Shown here: piece by piece, positions 52,601 through 64,000 of the stretch
Layout: every line of letters starts with the position of its first letter
How positions within the stretch are numbered: position 1 is the first letter of the stretch
Assembly: GCA_030544235.1 (NCBI GenBank)
Contig: CM060476.1
Location: 26,700,733-26,764,732, forward strand
DNA length: 64,000 nucleotides
Source: Lepturacanthus savala
Taxonomy: Eukaryota; Chordata; Actinopteri; Scombriformes; Trichiuridae
Direction: 5' to 3'
Notes under the pieces: generated by a model
Told to the model about the DNA's origin: nothing
Database searches by the model: none
What the model saw: the letters and a program-made list of their open reading frames with translations, nothing else
Position numbers and translations under genes: made by a program

Positions 52601-54899
52601 TAAAAGTGAATAAGTTTTTCTACAAAAATATTGTACTGATTTAGGCCTATATAACTTTTTGTCTTTTTGGGCTCTTCAGACCGAGAGAATGCATATGGAG
52701 CAATAAAAACTTTAAAACACAAACCACATGAAAACAATAGCTTTTCCAGGTGAATTTCTGATCCAAAACTATACCATTTCACATAAAGTTAAAGGTAAAT
52801 AAGATTTTCTATAAAAATATTGTTCTGATTTAGGCTTACATAGCTTTTTGTCTTTTTGTGCTCTTCAGACCGAGAGAATGCATATGGAGCAATAAAAACT
52901 TTAAAACACAAACCACATGAAAACAATAGCTTTTCCAGGTGAATTTCTGATCCAAAACTATACCATTTCACATAAAGTAAAAGGTAAATGAGATTTTCTA
53001 TAAAAATATTGTTCTGATTTAGGCTTACATAGCTTTTTGTCTTTTTGTTCTCTTCAGACCGAGAGAATGCATATGGAGCAATAAAAACTTTAAAACACAA
53101 ACCACATGAAAACAATAGCTTTTCCAGGTGAATTTCTGATCCAAAACTATACCATTTTACATATAGTAAAAGGTAAATAAGATTTTCTGTAAAAATATTG
53201 TACTGATTTAGGCCTACATAGCTTTTGGTCTATTTGTGCTCTTCCGACCGAGAGAATGCATATGGAGCAATAAAAACTTTAAAACACAAACCACATGAAA
53301 ACAATAGCTTTTCCAGGTGAATTTCTGATCCAAAACTATACCATTTCACATAAAGTAAAAGGTAAATAAGTTTTTCTATAAAAATATTGTACTGATTTAG
53401 GCCTATATAGCTTTTTGTCTTTTTGGGCTCTTCAGACCGAGAGAATGCATATGGAGCAATAAAAACTTTAAAACACAAACCACATGAAAACAATAGCTTT
53501 TCCAGGTGAATTTCTGATCCAGAACTATACCATTTCACATAAAGTAAAAGGTAAATAAGTTTTTCTATAAAAATATTGTACTGATTTAGGCCTATATAGC
53601 TTTTTGTCTTTTTGGGCTCTTCAGACCGAGAGAATGCATATGGAGCAATAAAAACTTTAAAACACAAACCACATGAAAACAATAGCTTTTCCAGGTGAAT
53701 GTCTGATCCAAAACTATACCATTTTACATATAGTAAAAGGTAAATAAGATTTTCTGTAAAAATATTGTACTGATTTAGGCCTACATAGCTTTTGGTCTTT
53801 TTGTGCTCTTCCAACCGAGAGAATGCATATGGAGCAATAAAAACTTTAAAACACAAACCACATGAAAACAATAGCTTTTCCAGGTGAATTTCTGATCCAA
53901 AACTGTACCATTTCACATAAAGTTAAAGGTAAATAAGATTTTCTATAAAAATATTGTTCTGATTTAGGCTTATATAGCTTTTTGTCTTTTTGTGCTCTTC
54001 AGACCGAGAGAATGCATATGGAGCAATAAAAACTTTAAAACACAAACCACGTGAAAACAATAGCTTTTCCAGGTGAATTTCTGATCCAAAACTATACCAT
54101 TTCACATAAAGTAAAAGTGAATAAGTTTTTCTACAAAAATATTGTACTGATTTAGGCCTATATAACTTTTTGTCTTTTTGGGCTCTTCAGACCGAGAGAA
54201 TGCATATGGAGCAATAAAAACTTTAAAACACAAACCACATGAAAACAATAGCTTTTCCAGGTGAATTTCTGATCCAAAACTATACCATTTCACATAAAGT
54301 AAAAGGTAAATAAGTTTTTCTATAAAAATATTGTACTGATTTAGGCCTATATAGCTTTTTGTCTTTTTGGGCTCTTCAGACCGAGAGAATGCATATGGAG
54401 CAATAAAAACTTTAAAACACAAACCACATGAAAACAATAGCTTTTCCAGGTGAATTTCTGATCCAAAACTATAACATTTCACATAAAGTTAAAGGTAAAT
54501 AAGATTTTCTATAAAAATATTGTTCTGATTTAGGCTTACATAGCTTTTTGTCTTTTTGTGCTCTTCAGACCGAGAGAATGCATATGGAGCAATAAAAACT
54601 TTAAAACACAAACCACATGAAAACAATAGCTTTTCCAGGTGAATTTCTGATCCAAAACTATACCATTTCACATAAAGTAAAAGGTAAATGAGATTTTCTA
54701 TAAAAATATTGTTCTGATTTAGGCTTACATAGCTTTTTGTCTTTTTGTTCTCTTCAGACCGAGAGAATGCATATGGAGCAATAAAAACTTTAAAACACAA
54801 ACCACATGAAAACAATAGCTTTTCCAGGTGAATTTCTGATCCAAAACTATACCATTTTACATATAGTAAAAGGTAAATAAGATTTTCTGTAAAAATATT

Positions 54900-57800
54900 G
54901 TACTGATTTAGGCCTACATAGCTTTTGGTCTATTTGTGCTCTTCCGACCGAGAGAATGCATATGGAGCAATAAAAACTTTAAAACATAAACCACATGAAA
55001 ACAATAGCTTTTCCAGGTGAATTTCTGATCCAAAACTATACCATTTCATATAAAGTGAAAGGTAAATAAGTTTTTCTATAAAAATATTGTACTGATTTAG
55101 GCCTATATAGCTTTTTGTCTTTTTGTGCTCTTCAGACCGAGAGAATGCATATGGAGCAATAAAAACTTTAAAACACAAACCACATGAAAACAATAGCTTT
55201 TCCAGGTGAATTTCTGATCCAAAACTATACCATTTCACATAAAGTAAAAGGTAAATAAGTTTTTCTATAAAAATATTGTACTGATTTAGGCCTATATAGC
55301 TTTTTGTCTTTTTGGGCTCTTCAGACCGAGAGAATGCATATGGAGCAATAAAAACTTTAAAACACAAACCACATGAAAACAATAGCTTTTCCAGGTGAAT
55401 TTCTGATCCAAAACTATACCATTTCACATAAAGTAAAAGGTAAATAAGTTTTTCTATGAAAATATTGTACTGATTTAGGCCTATATAGCTTTTTGTCTTT
55501 TTGGGCTCTTCAGACCGAGAGAATGCATATGGAGCAATAAAAACTTTAAAACACAAACCACATGAAAACAATAGCTTTTCCAGGTGAATTTCTGATCCAA
55601 AACTATACCATTTTACATATAGTAAAAGGTAAATAGGATTTTCTGTAAAAATATTGTACTGATTTAGGCCTACATAGCTTTTGGTCTATTTGTGCTCTTC
55701 CGACCGAGAGAATGCATATGGAGCAATAAAAACTTTAAAACATAAACCACATGAAAACAATAGCTTTTCCAGGTGAATTTCTGATCCAAAACTATACCAT
55801 TTCATATAAAGTGAAAGGTAAATAATTTTTTCTATGAAAATATTGTACTGATTTAGGCCTATATAGCTTTTTGTCTTTTTGGGCTCTTCAGACCGAGAGA
55901 ATGCATATGGAGCAATAAAAACTTTAAAACACAAACCACATGAAAACAATAGCTTTTCCAGGTGAATTTCTGATCCAAAACTATACCATTTCACATAAAG
56001 TAAAAGGTAAATAAGTTTTTCTATGAAAATATTGTACTGATTTAGGCCTATATAGCTTTTTGTCTTTTTGGGCTCTTCAGACCGAGAGAATGCATATGGA
56101 GCAATAAAAACTTTAAAACACAAACCACATGAAAACAATAGCTTTTCCAGGTGAATTTCTGATCCAAAACTATACCATTTTACATATAGTAAAAGGTAAA
56201 TAGGATTTTCTGTAAAAATATTGTACTGATTTAGGCCTACATAGCTTTTGGTCTATTTGTGCTCTTCCGACCGAGAGAATGCATATGGAGCAATAAAAAC
56301 TTTAAAACATAAACCACATGAAAACAATAGCTTTTCCAGGTGAATTTCTGATCCAAAACTATACCATTTCATATAAAGTGAAAGGTAAATAATTTTTTCT
56401 ATAAAAATATTGTACTGATTTAGGCCTATATAGCTTTTTGTCTTTTTGGGCTCTTCAGACCGAGAGAATGCATATGGAGCAATAAAAACTTTAAAACACA
56501 AACCACATGAAAACAATAGCTTTTCCAGGTGAATTTCTGATCCAAAACTATACCATTTCACATAAAGTAAAAGGTAAATAAGTTTTTCTATGAAAATATT
56601 GTACTGATTTAGGCCTATATAGCTTTTTGTCTTTTTGGGCTCTTCAGACCGAGTGAATGCATATGGAGCAATAAAAACTTTAAAACACAAACCACTTGAA
56701 AACAATAGCTTTTCCAGGTGAATTTCTGATCCAAAACTATACCATTTCACATAAAATAAAAGGTAAATACGTTTTTTTGTAAAAATATTGTACTGATTTA
56801 GGCCTATATAGCTTTTTGTCTTTTTGGGCTTTTCAGACCGAGAGAATGCATATGGAGCAATAAAAACTTTAAAACACAAAAAACATGAAAACAATAGCTT
56901 TTCCAGGTGAATTTCTGATCCAAAACTATACCATTTCACATAAAGTAAAAGGTAAATAAGATTTAATATAAAAATATTGTTCTGATTTAGGCTTACATAG
57001 CTTTTTGTCTTTTTGTTCTCTTCAGACCGAGAGAATGCATATGTAGCAATAAAAACTTTAAAACACAAACCACATGAAAACAATAGCTTTTCCAGGTGAA
57101 TTTCTGATCCAAAACTATACCATTTCACATAAAGTAAAAGGTAAATAAGTTTTTCTATGAAAATATTGTACTGATTTAGGCCTATATAGCTTTTTGTCTT
57201 TTTGGGCTCTTCAGACCGAGAGAATGCATATGGAGCAATAAAAACTTTAAAACACAAACCACATGAAAACAATAGCTTTTCCAGGTGAATTTCTGATCCA
57301 AAACTATACCATTTCACATAAAGTAAAAGGTAAATAAGTTTTTCTATAAAAATATTGTACTGATTTAGGCCTATTTAGCTTTTTGTCTTTTTGGGCTCTT
57401 CAGACCGAGAGAATGCATATGGAGCAATAAAAACTTTAAAACACAAACCACATGAAAACAATAGCTTTTCCAGGTGAATTTCTGATCCAAAACTATACCA
57501 TTTCACATAAAGTAAAAGGTAAATAAGTTTTTCTATGAAAATATTGTACTGATTTAGGCCTATATAGCTTTTTGTCTTTTTGGGCTCTTCAGACCGAGAG
57601 AATGCATATGGAGCAATAAAAACTTTAAAACACAAACCACATGAAAACAATAGCTTTTCCAGGTGAATTTCTGATCCAAAACTATACCATTTTACATATA
57701 GTAAAAGGTAAATAGGATTTTCTGTAAAAATATTGTACTGATTTAGGCCTACATAGCTTTTGGTCTATTTGTGCTCTTCCAACCGAGAGAATGCATATGG

Positions 57801-60800
57801 AGCAATAAAAACTTTAAAACACAAACCACATGAAAACAATAGCTTTTCCAGGTGAATTTCTGATCCAAAACTATACCATTTTACATATAGTAAAAGGTAA
57901 ATAAGATTTTCTGTAAAAATATTGTACTGATTTAGGCTTACATAGCTTTTTGTCTTTTTGTTCTCTTCAGACCGAGAGAATGCATATGGAGCAATAAAAA
58001 CTTTAAAACACAAACCACATGAAAACAATAGCTTTTCCAGGTGAATTTCTGATCCAAAACTATACCATTTCACATAAAGTAAAAGGTAAATAAGTTTTTC
58101 TATGAAAATATTGTACTGATTTAGGCCTATATAGCTTTTTGTCTTTTTGGGCTCTTCAGACCGAGAGAATGCATATGGAGCAATAAAAACTTTAAAACAC
58201 AAACCACATGAAAACAATAGCTTTTCCAGGTGAATTTCTGATCCAAAACTATACCATTTCACATAAAGTAAAAGGTAAATGAGATTTTCTATAAAAATAT
58301 TGTTCTGATTTAGGCTTACATAGCTTTTTGTCTTTTTGTTCTCTTCAGACCGAGAAAATGCATATGGAGCAATAAAAACTTTAAAACACAAACCACATGA
58401 AAACAATAGCTTTTCCAGGTGAATTTCTGATCCAAAACTATACCATTTCACATAAAGTAAAAGGTAAATAAGTTTTTCTATGAAAATATTGTACTGATTT
58501 AGGCCTATATTGCTTTTTGTCTTTTTGGGCTCTTCAGACCGAGAGAATGCCTATGGAGCAATAAAAACTTTAAAACACAAACCACAAGAAAACAATAGCT
58601 TTTCCAGGTGAATTTCTGATCCAAAACTATACCATTTCACATAAAGTAAAAGGTAAATAAGTTTTTCTATGAAAATATTGTACTGATTTAGGCCTATATA
58701 GCTTTTTGTCTTTTTGGGCTCTTCAGACCGAGAGAATGCATATGGAGCAATAAAAACTTTAAAACACAAACCACATGAAAACAATAGCTTTTCCAGGTGA
58801 ATTTCTGATCCAAAACTATACCATTTCACATAAAGTAAAAGGTAAATAAGTTTTTCTATAAAAATATTGTACTGATTTAGGCCTATATAGCTTTTTGTCT
58901 TTTTGGGCTCTTCAGACCGAGAGAATGCATATGGAGCAATAAAAACTTCAAAACACAAACCACATGAAAACAATAGCTTTTCCAGGTGAATTTCTGATCC
59001 AAAACTATACCATTTCACATAAAGTAAAAGGTAAATAAGTTTTTCTATGAAAATATTGTACTGATTTAGGCCTATATAGCTTTTTGTCTTTTTGGGCTCT
59101 TCAGACCGAGAGAATGCATATGGAGCAATAAAAACTTTAAAACACAAACCACATGAAAACAATAGCTTTTCCAGGTGAATTTCTGATCCAAAACTATACC
59201 ATTTTACATATAGTAAAAGGTAAATAAGATTTTCTGTAAAAATATTGTACTGATTTAGGCCTACATAGCTTTTGGTCTTTTTGTGCTCTTCCAACCGAGA
59301 GAATGCATATGGAGCAATAAAAACTTTAAAACACAAACCACATGAAAACAATAGCTTTTCCAGGTGAATTTCTGATCCAAAACTGTACCATTTCACATAA
59401 AGTTAAAGGTAAATAAGATTTTCTATAAAAAATATTGTTCTGATTTAGGCTTATATAGCTTTTTGTCTTTTTGTGCTCTTCAGACCGAGAGAATGCATAT
59501 GGAGCAATAAAAACTTTAAAACACAAACCACATGAAAACAATAGCTTTTCCAGGTGAATTTCTGATCCAAAACTATACCATTTCACATAAAGTAAAAGTG
59601 AATAAGTTTTTCTACAAAAATATTGTACTGATTCAGGCCTATATAACTTTTTGTCTTTTTGGGCTCTTCAGACCGAGAGAATGCATATGGAGCAATAAAA
59701 ACTTTAAAACACAAACCACATGAAAACAATAGCTTTTCCAGGTGAATTTCTGATCCAAAACTATACCATTTCACATAAAGTAAAAGGTAAATAAGTTTTT
59801 CTATAAAAATATTGTACTGATTTAGGCCTATATAGCTTTTTGTCTTTTTGGGCTCTTCAGACCGAGAGAATGCATATGGAGCAATAAAAACTTTAAAACA
59901 CAAACCACATGAAAACAATAGCTTTTCCAGGTGAATTTCTGATCCAAAACTATACCATTTTACATATAGTAAAAGGTAAATAAGATTTTCTGTAAAAATA
60001 TTGTACTGATTTAGGCCTACATAGCTTTTGGTCTATTTGTGCTCTTCCGACCGAGAGAATGCATATGGAGCAATAAAAACTTTAAAACATAAACCACATG
60101 AAAACAATAGCTTTTCCAGGTGAATTTCTGATCCAAAACTATACCATTTCATATAAAGTGAAAGGTAAATAAGTTTTTCTATAAAAATATTGTACTGATT
60201 TAGGCCTATATAGCTTTTTGTCTTTTTGGGCTCTTCAGACCGAGAGAATGCATATGGAGCAATAAAAACTTTAAAACACAAACCACATGAAAACAATAGC
60301 TTTTCCAGGTGAATTTCTGATCCAAAACTGTACCATTTCACATAAAGTTAAAGGTAAATAAGATTTTCTATAAAAATATTGTACTGATTTAGGCCTATAT
60401 AGCTTTTTGTCTTTTTGGGCTCTTCAGATCGAGAGAATGCATATGGAGCAATAAAAACTTTAAAACACAAACCACATGAAAACAATAGCTTTTCCAGGTG
60501 AATTTCTGATCCAAAACTATACCATTTTACATATAGTAAAAGGTAAATAGGATTTTCTGTAAAAATATTGTACTGATTTAGGCCTACATAGCTTTTGGTC
60601 TATTTGTGCTCTTCCGACCGAGAGAATGCATATGGAGCAATAAAAACTTTAAAACATAAACCACATGAAAACAATAGCTTTTCCAGGTGAATTTCTGATC
60701 CAAAACTATACCATTTCATATAAAGTGAAAGGTAAATAAGTTTTTCTATAAAAATATTGTACTGATTTAGGCCTATATAGCTTTTTGTCTTTTTGGGCTC

Positions 60801-63500
60801 TTCAGACCGAGAGAATGCATATGGAGCAATAAAAACTTTAAAACACAAACCACATGAAAACAATAGCTTTTCCAGGTGAATTTCTGATCCAAAACTGTAC
60901 CATTTCACATAAAGTTAAAGGTAAATAAGATTTTCTATAAAAAATATTGTTCTGATTTAGGCTTATATAGCTTTTTGTCTTTTTGTGCTCTTCAGACCGA
61001 GAGAATGCATATGGAGCAATAAAAACTTTAAAACACAAACCACATGAAAACAATAGCTTTTCCAGGTGAATTTCTGATCCAAAACTATACCATTTCACAT
61101 AAAGTAAAAGTGAATAAGTTTTTCTACAAAAATATTGTACTGATTTAGGCCTATATAACTTTTTGTCTTTTTGGGCTCTTCAGACCGAGAGAATGCATAT
61201 GGAGCAATAAAAACTTTAAAACACAAACCACATGAAAACAATAGCTTTTCCAGGTGAATTTCTGATCCAAAACTATACCATTTCACATAAAGTAAAAGGT
61301 AAATAAGTTTTTCTATAAAAATATTGTACTGATTTAGGCCTATATAGCTTTTTGTCTTTTTGGGCTCTTCAGACCGAGAGAATGCATATGGAGCAATAAA
61401 AACTTTAAAACACAAACCACATGAAAACAATAGCTTTTCCAGGTGAATTTCTGATCCAAAACTATACCATTTTACATATAGTAAAAGGTAAATAAGATTT
61501 TCTGTAAAAATATTGTACTGATTTAGGCCTACATAGCTTTTGGTCTATTTGTGCTCTTCCGACCGAGAGAATGCATATGGAGCAATAAAAACTTTAAAAC
61601 ACAAACCACATGAAAACAATAGCTTTTCCAGGTGAATTTCTGATCCAAAACTATACCATTTCACATAAAGTAAAAGGTAAATAAGTTTTTCTATAAAAAT
61701 ATTGTACTGATTTAGGCCTATAATAGCTTTTTGTCTTTTTGGGCTCTTCAGACCGAGAGAATGCATATGGAGCAATAAAAACTTTAAAACACAAACCACA
61801 TGAAAACAATAGCTTTTCCAGGTGAATTTCTGATCCAAAACTATACCATTTTACATAAAGTAAAAGGTAAATAAGTTTTTCTATAAAAATATTGTACTGA
61901 TTTAGGCCTATATAGCTTTTTGTCTTTTTGGGCTCTTCAGACCGAGAGAATGCATATGGAGCAATAAAAACTTTAAAACACAAACCACATGAAAACAATA
62001 GCTTTTCCAGGTGAATTTCTGATCCAAAACTGTACCATTTCACATAAAGTTAAAGGTAAATAAGATTTTCTATAAAAATATTGTACTGATTTAGGCCTAT
62101 ATAGCTTTTTGTCTTTTTGGGCTCTTCAGATCGAGAGAATGCATATGGAGCAATAAAAACTTTAAAACACAAACCACATGAAAACAATAGCTTTTCCAGG
62201 TGAATTTCTGATCCAAAACTATACCATTTTACATATAGTAAAAGGTAAATAGGATTTTCTGTAAAAATATTGTACTGATTTAGGCCTACATAGCTTTTGG
62301 TCTATTTGTGCTCTTCCGACCGAGAGAATGCATATGGAGCAATAAAAACTTTAAAACATAAACCACATGAAAACAATAGCTTTTCCAGGTGAATTTCTGA
62401 TCCAAAACTATACCATTTCATATAAAGTGAAAGGTAAATAAGTTTTTCTATAAAAATATTGTACTGATTTAGGCCTATATAGCTTTTTGTCTTTTTGGGC
62501 TCTTCAGACCGAGAGAATGCATATGGAGCAATAAAAACTTTAAAACACAAACCACATGAAAACAATAGCTTTTCCAGGTGAATTTCTGATCCAAAACTAT
62601 ACCATTTCACATAAAGTAAAAGGTAAATAAGTTTTTCTATGAAAATATTGTACTGATTTAGGCCTATATAGCTTTTTGTCTTTTTGGGCTCTTCAGACCG
62701 AGTGAATGCATATGGAGCAATAAAAACTTTAAAACACAAACCACTTGAAAACAATAGCTTTTCCAGGTGAATTTCTGATCCAAAACTATACCATTTCACA
62801 TAAAATAAAAGGTAAATACGTTTTTTTGTAAAAAATATTGTACTGATTTAGGCCTATATAGCTTTTTGTCTTTTTGGGCTTTTCAGACCGAGAGAATGCA
62901 TATGGAGCAATAAAAACTTTAAAACACAAAAAACATGAAAACAATAGCTTTTCCAGGTGAATTTCTGATCCAAAACTATACCATTTCACATAAAGTAAAA
63001 GGTAAATAAGATTTAATATAAAAATATTGTTCTGATTTAGGCTTACATAGCTTTTTGTCTTTTTGTTCTCTTCAGACCGAGAGAATGCATATGTGGCAAT
63101 AAAAACTTTAAAACACAAACCACATGAAAACAATAGCTTTTCCAGGTGAATTTCTGATCCAAAACTATACCATTTCACATAAAGTAAAAGGTAAATAAGT
63201 TTTTCTATGAAAATATTGTACTGATTTAGGCCTATATAGCTTTTTGTCTTTTTGGGCTCTTCAGACCGAGAGAATGCATATGGAGCAATAAAAACTTTAA
63301 AACACAAACCACATGAAAACAATAGCTTTTCCAGGTGAATTTCTGATCCAAAACTATACCATTTTACATATAGTAAAAGGTAAATAGGATTTTCTGTAAA
63401 AATATTGTACTGATTTAGGCCTACATAGCTTTTGGTCTATTTGTGCTCTTCCGACCGAGAGAATGCATATGGAGCAATAAAAACTTTAAAACATAAACCA
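54900..63500 (+). repeat. Distal subfamily with three-monomer units (567 bp) and long-range copies
   Basis: ACATAAACCACATG together with TTTCATATAAAGTGAAAGG marks a subtype found only in this part of the array (near 54985, 55742, 56309, 60089, 60656, 62359 and 63494). Neighbours at 55742/56309 and 60089/60656 are 567 bp (three monomers) apart. The rare pair GAGTGAATGC and GATTTAATATAAA occurs at about 56651-56961 and again about 6,049 bp later. Confidence 0.75.
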
Positions 63501-63519
63501 CATGAAAACAATAGCTTTT

Positions 63520-63630
63520 CCAGGTGAATTTCTGATCCAAAACTATACCATTTTACATATAGAAAAGAAAATCTTATTTACCTTTTACTATATGTAAAAT
63601 GGTATAGTTTTGGATAAGAAATTCACCTGG
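63520..63630. repeat. Head-to-head turn of the satellite (palindromic junction)
   Basis: The left arm ends with TACCATTTTACATATAG at 63562, and its reverse complement CTATATGTAAAATGGTA begins at 63588. The 25-bp spacer between them (63563-63587) is reverse-strand monomer sequence joined through AAAAG. Outward from the turn, the arms match over the next 40 bp with one mismatch (TCTGATCC against TCTTATCC), and then monomer by monomer to the window end. Confidence 0.92.
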
Positions 63631-64000
63631 AAAAGCTATTGTTTTCATGTGGTTTGTGTTTTAAAGTTTTTATTGCTCCATATGCATTCTCTCGGTCTGA
63701 AGAGCCCAAAAAGACAAAAAGCTATATAGGCCTAAATCAGTACAATATTTTTATAGAAAAACTTATTGACCTTTTACTTTATGTGAAATGGTATAGTTTT
63801 GGATCAGAAATTCACCTGGAAAAGCTATTGTTTTCATGTGGTTTGTGTTTTAAAGTTTTTATTGCTCCATATGCATTCTCTCGGTCTGAAGAGCACAAAA
63901 AGACAAAAAGCTATATAAGCCTAAATCAGAACAATATTTTTATAGAAAATCTTATTTACCTTTAACTTTATGTGAAATGGTACAGTTTTGGATCAGAAAT
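63568..64000 (-). repeat. Inverted satellite monomers, about 2.3 copies
   Basis: From the turn to the window end the 189-bp monomer is read on the other strand: GGGCTC type first (to about 63,760), then a GTGCTC-type monomer with the AAAGTTAAAGG variant. The otherwise minus-strand open frame now appears on the plus strand at 63639-63965. The array continues past the window. Confidence 0.95.

Larger units (their letters stand above)
10171..63562 (+). repeat. 189-bp satellite, about 282 tandem monomers
   Basis: The phrase CCAGGTGAATTTCTGATCC recurs every 189 bp, with few exceptions, over 53.4 kb. The commonest monomer has 58 G+C of 189 bases (31%). It contains ATGCATATGG, TTTAAA and AGGCCT palindromic words, one AATAAA and usually one CpG (in GACCGAGAG). 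Subtypes differ in two blocks: CACATAAAGTA...CTATAAAA or CATATAGTA...CTGTAAAA; and GCCTATATAG...GGGCTCTTCAG, GCTTACATAG...GTTCTCTTCAG, or CCTACATAG...GTGCTCTTCCG. Monomer length near nucleosome spacing, AT-richness and array size fit a centromeric or pericentromeric satellite, but location is inference. The minus strand of the consensus has one stop-free frame (see the 895-codon entry). Confidence 0.97.

Noticed and set aside
10171..63562. CENP-B box in the satellite monomer
   Set aside because: The only CpG-containing region (CTTCAGACCGAGAGAATG and its variants) does not fit the core TTCG....A..CGGG spacing on either strand.
10864..63965. Dozens of long ORFs that look like repetitive membrane proteins
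   Set aside because: They are the same satellite frame read over and over. Their ends are set by scattered single-base indels, and broken monomers were amplified as readily as open ones.
10171..64000. CRISPR-like array
   Set aside because: The repeats are contiguous 189-bp units with no unique spacers, and the setting is eukaryotic.

Overview
This window looks like teleost fish heterochromatin. About 10 kb of broken transposable elements is followed by about 54 kb of one tandem satellite. I see no intact cellular gene. The evidence for a fish is the set of protein remnants: an L1-type ORF1, two multicopy teleost repeat-associated gene families, a Helitron with a C76-like protease domain and PIF1-type helicase, and a CR1/L2/Rex-type LINE tail. 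All introns seen are short GT-AG introns. The species cannot be told from this sequence.

Bases 1-10,170, left to right: the 5' end of an L1-like LINE (minus strand); an AT-rich tandem repeat with a period near 88 bp; a decayed transposase-like pseudogene (minus, 887-2673) with an internal deletion and a misplaced 44-bp copy; a spliced SAMD3-like pseudogene (minus, 2875-3712); one possible piggyBac-type terminus; a Helitron-like gene (plus, about 4147-7985) with duplicated proline-rich exon modules, a C76-like protease exon carrying two compensating frameshifts, a 60-bp coding repeat and the C-terminal part of a helicase; a LINE 3' end (plus, 8621-9291); and about 880 bp with nothing recognised.

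Bases 10,171-63,562 are about 282 head-to-tail copies of a 189-bp, about 31% GC monomer. The left-edge monomers are diverged and one contains two nested perfect hairpins. The interior is organised into higher-order repeats of different sizes: 945 bp; 2,080/2,269/2,458 bp; 3,966 bp; 1,891 bp; 2,646-3,402 bp; and 567 bp. At 63,563-63,587 the array turns round, and inverted monomers run to the window end.

Because 189 is 3 x 63 and one minus-strand frame has no stop in the consensus, the array contains spurious open frames of up to 895 codons. Shared frameshifts and stops that were amplified along with the repeats argue against a protein. The most notable points are the satellite with its palindromic turn and block-wise higher-order structure, the hairpin pair at the array edge, and two small rearrangement scars in the transposon remnants. 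No genes here appear to work together as a pathway.
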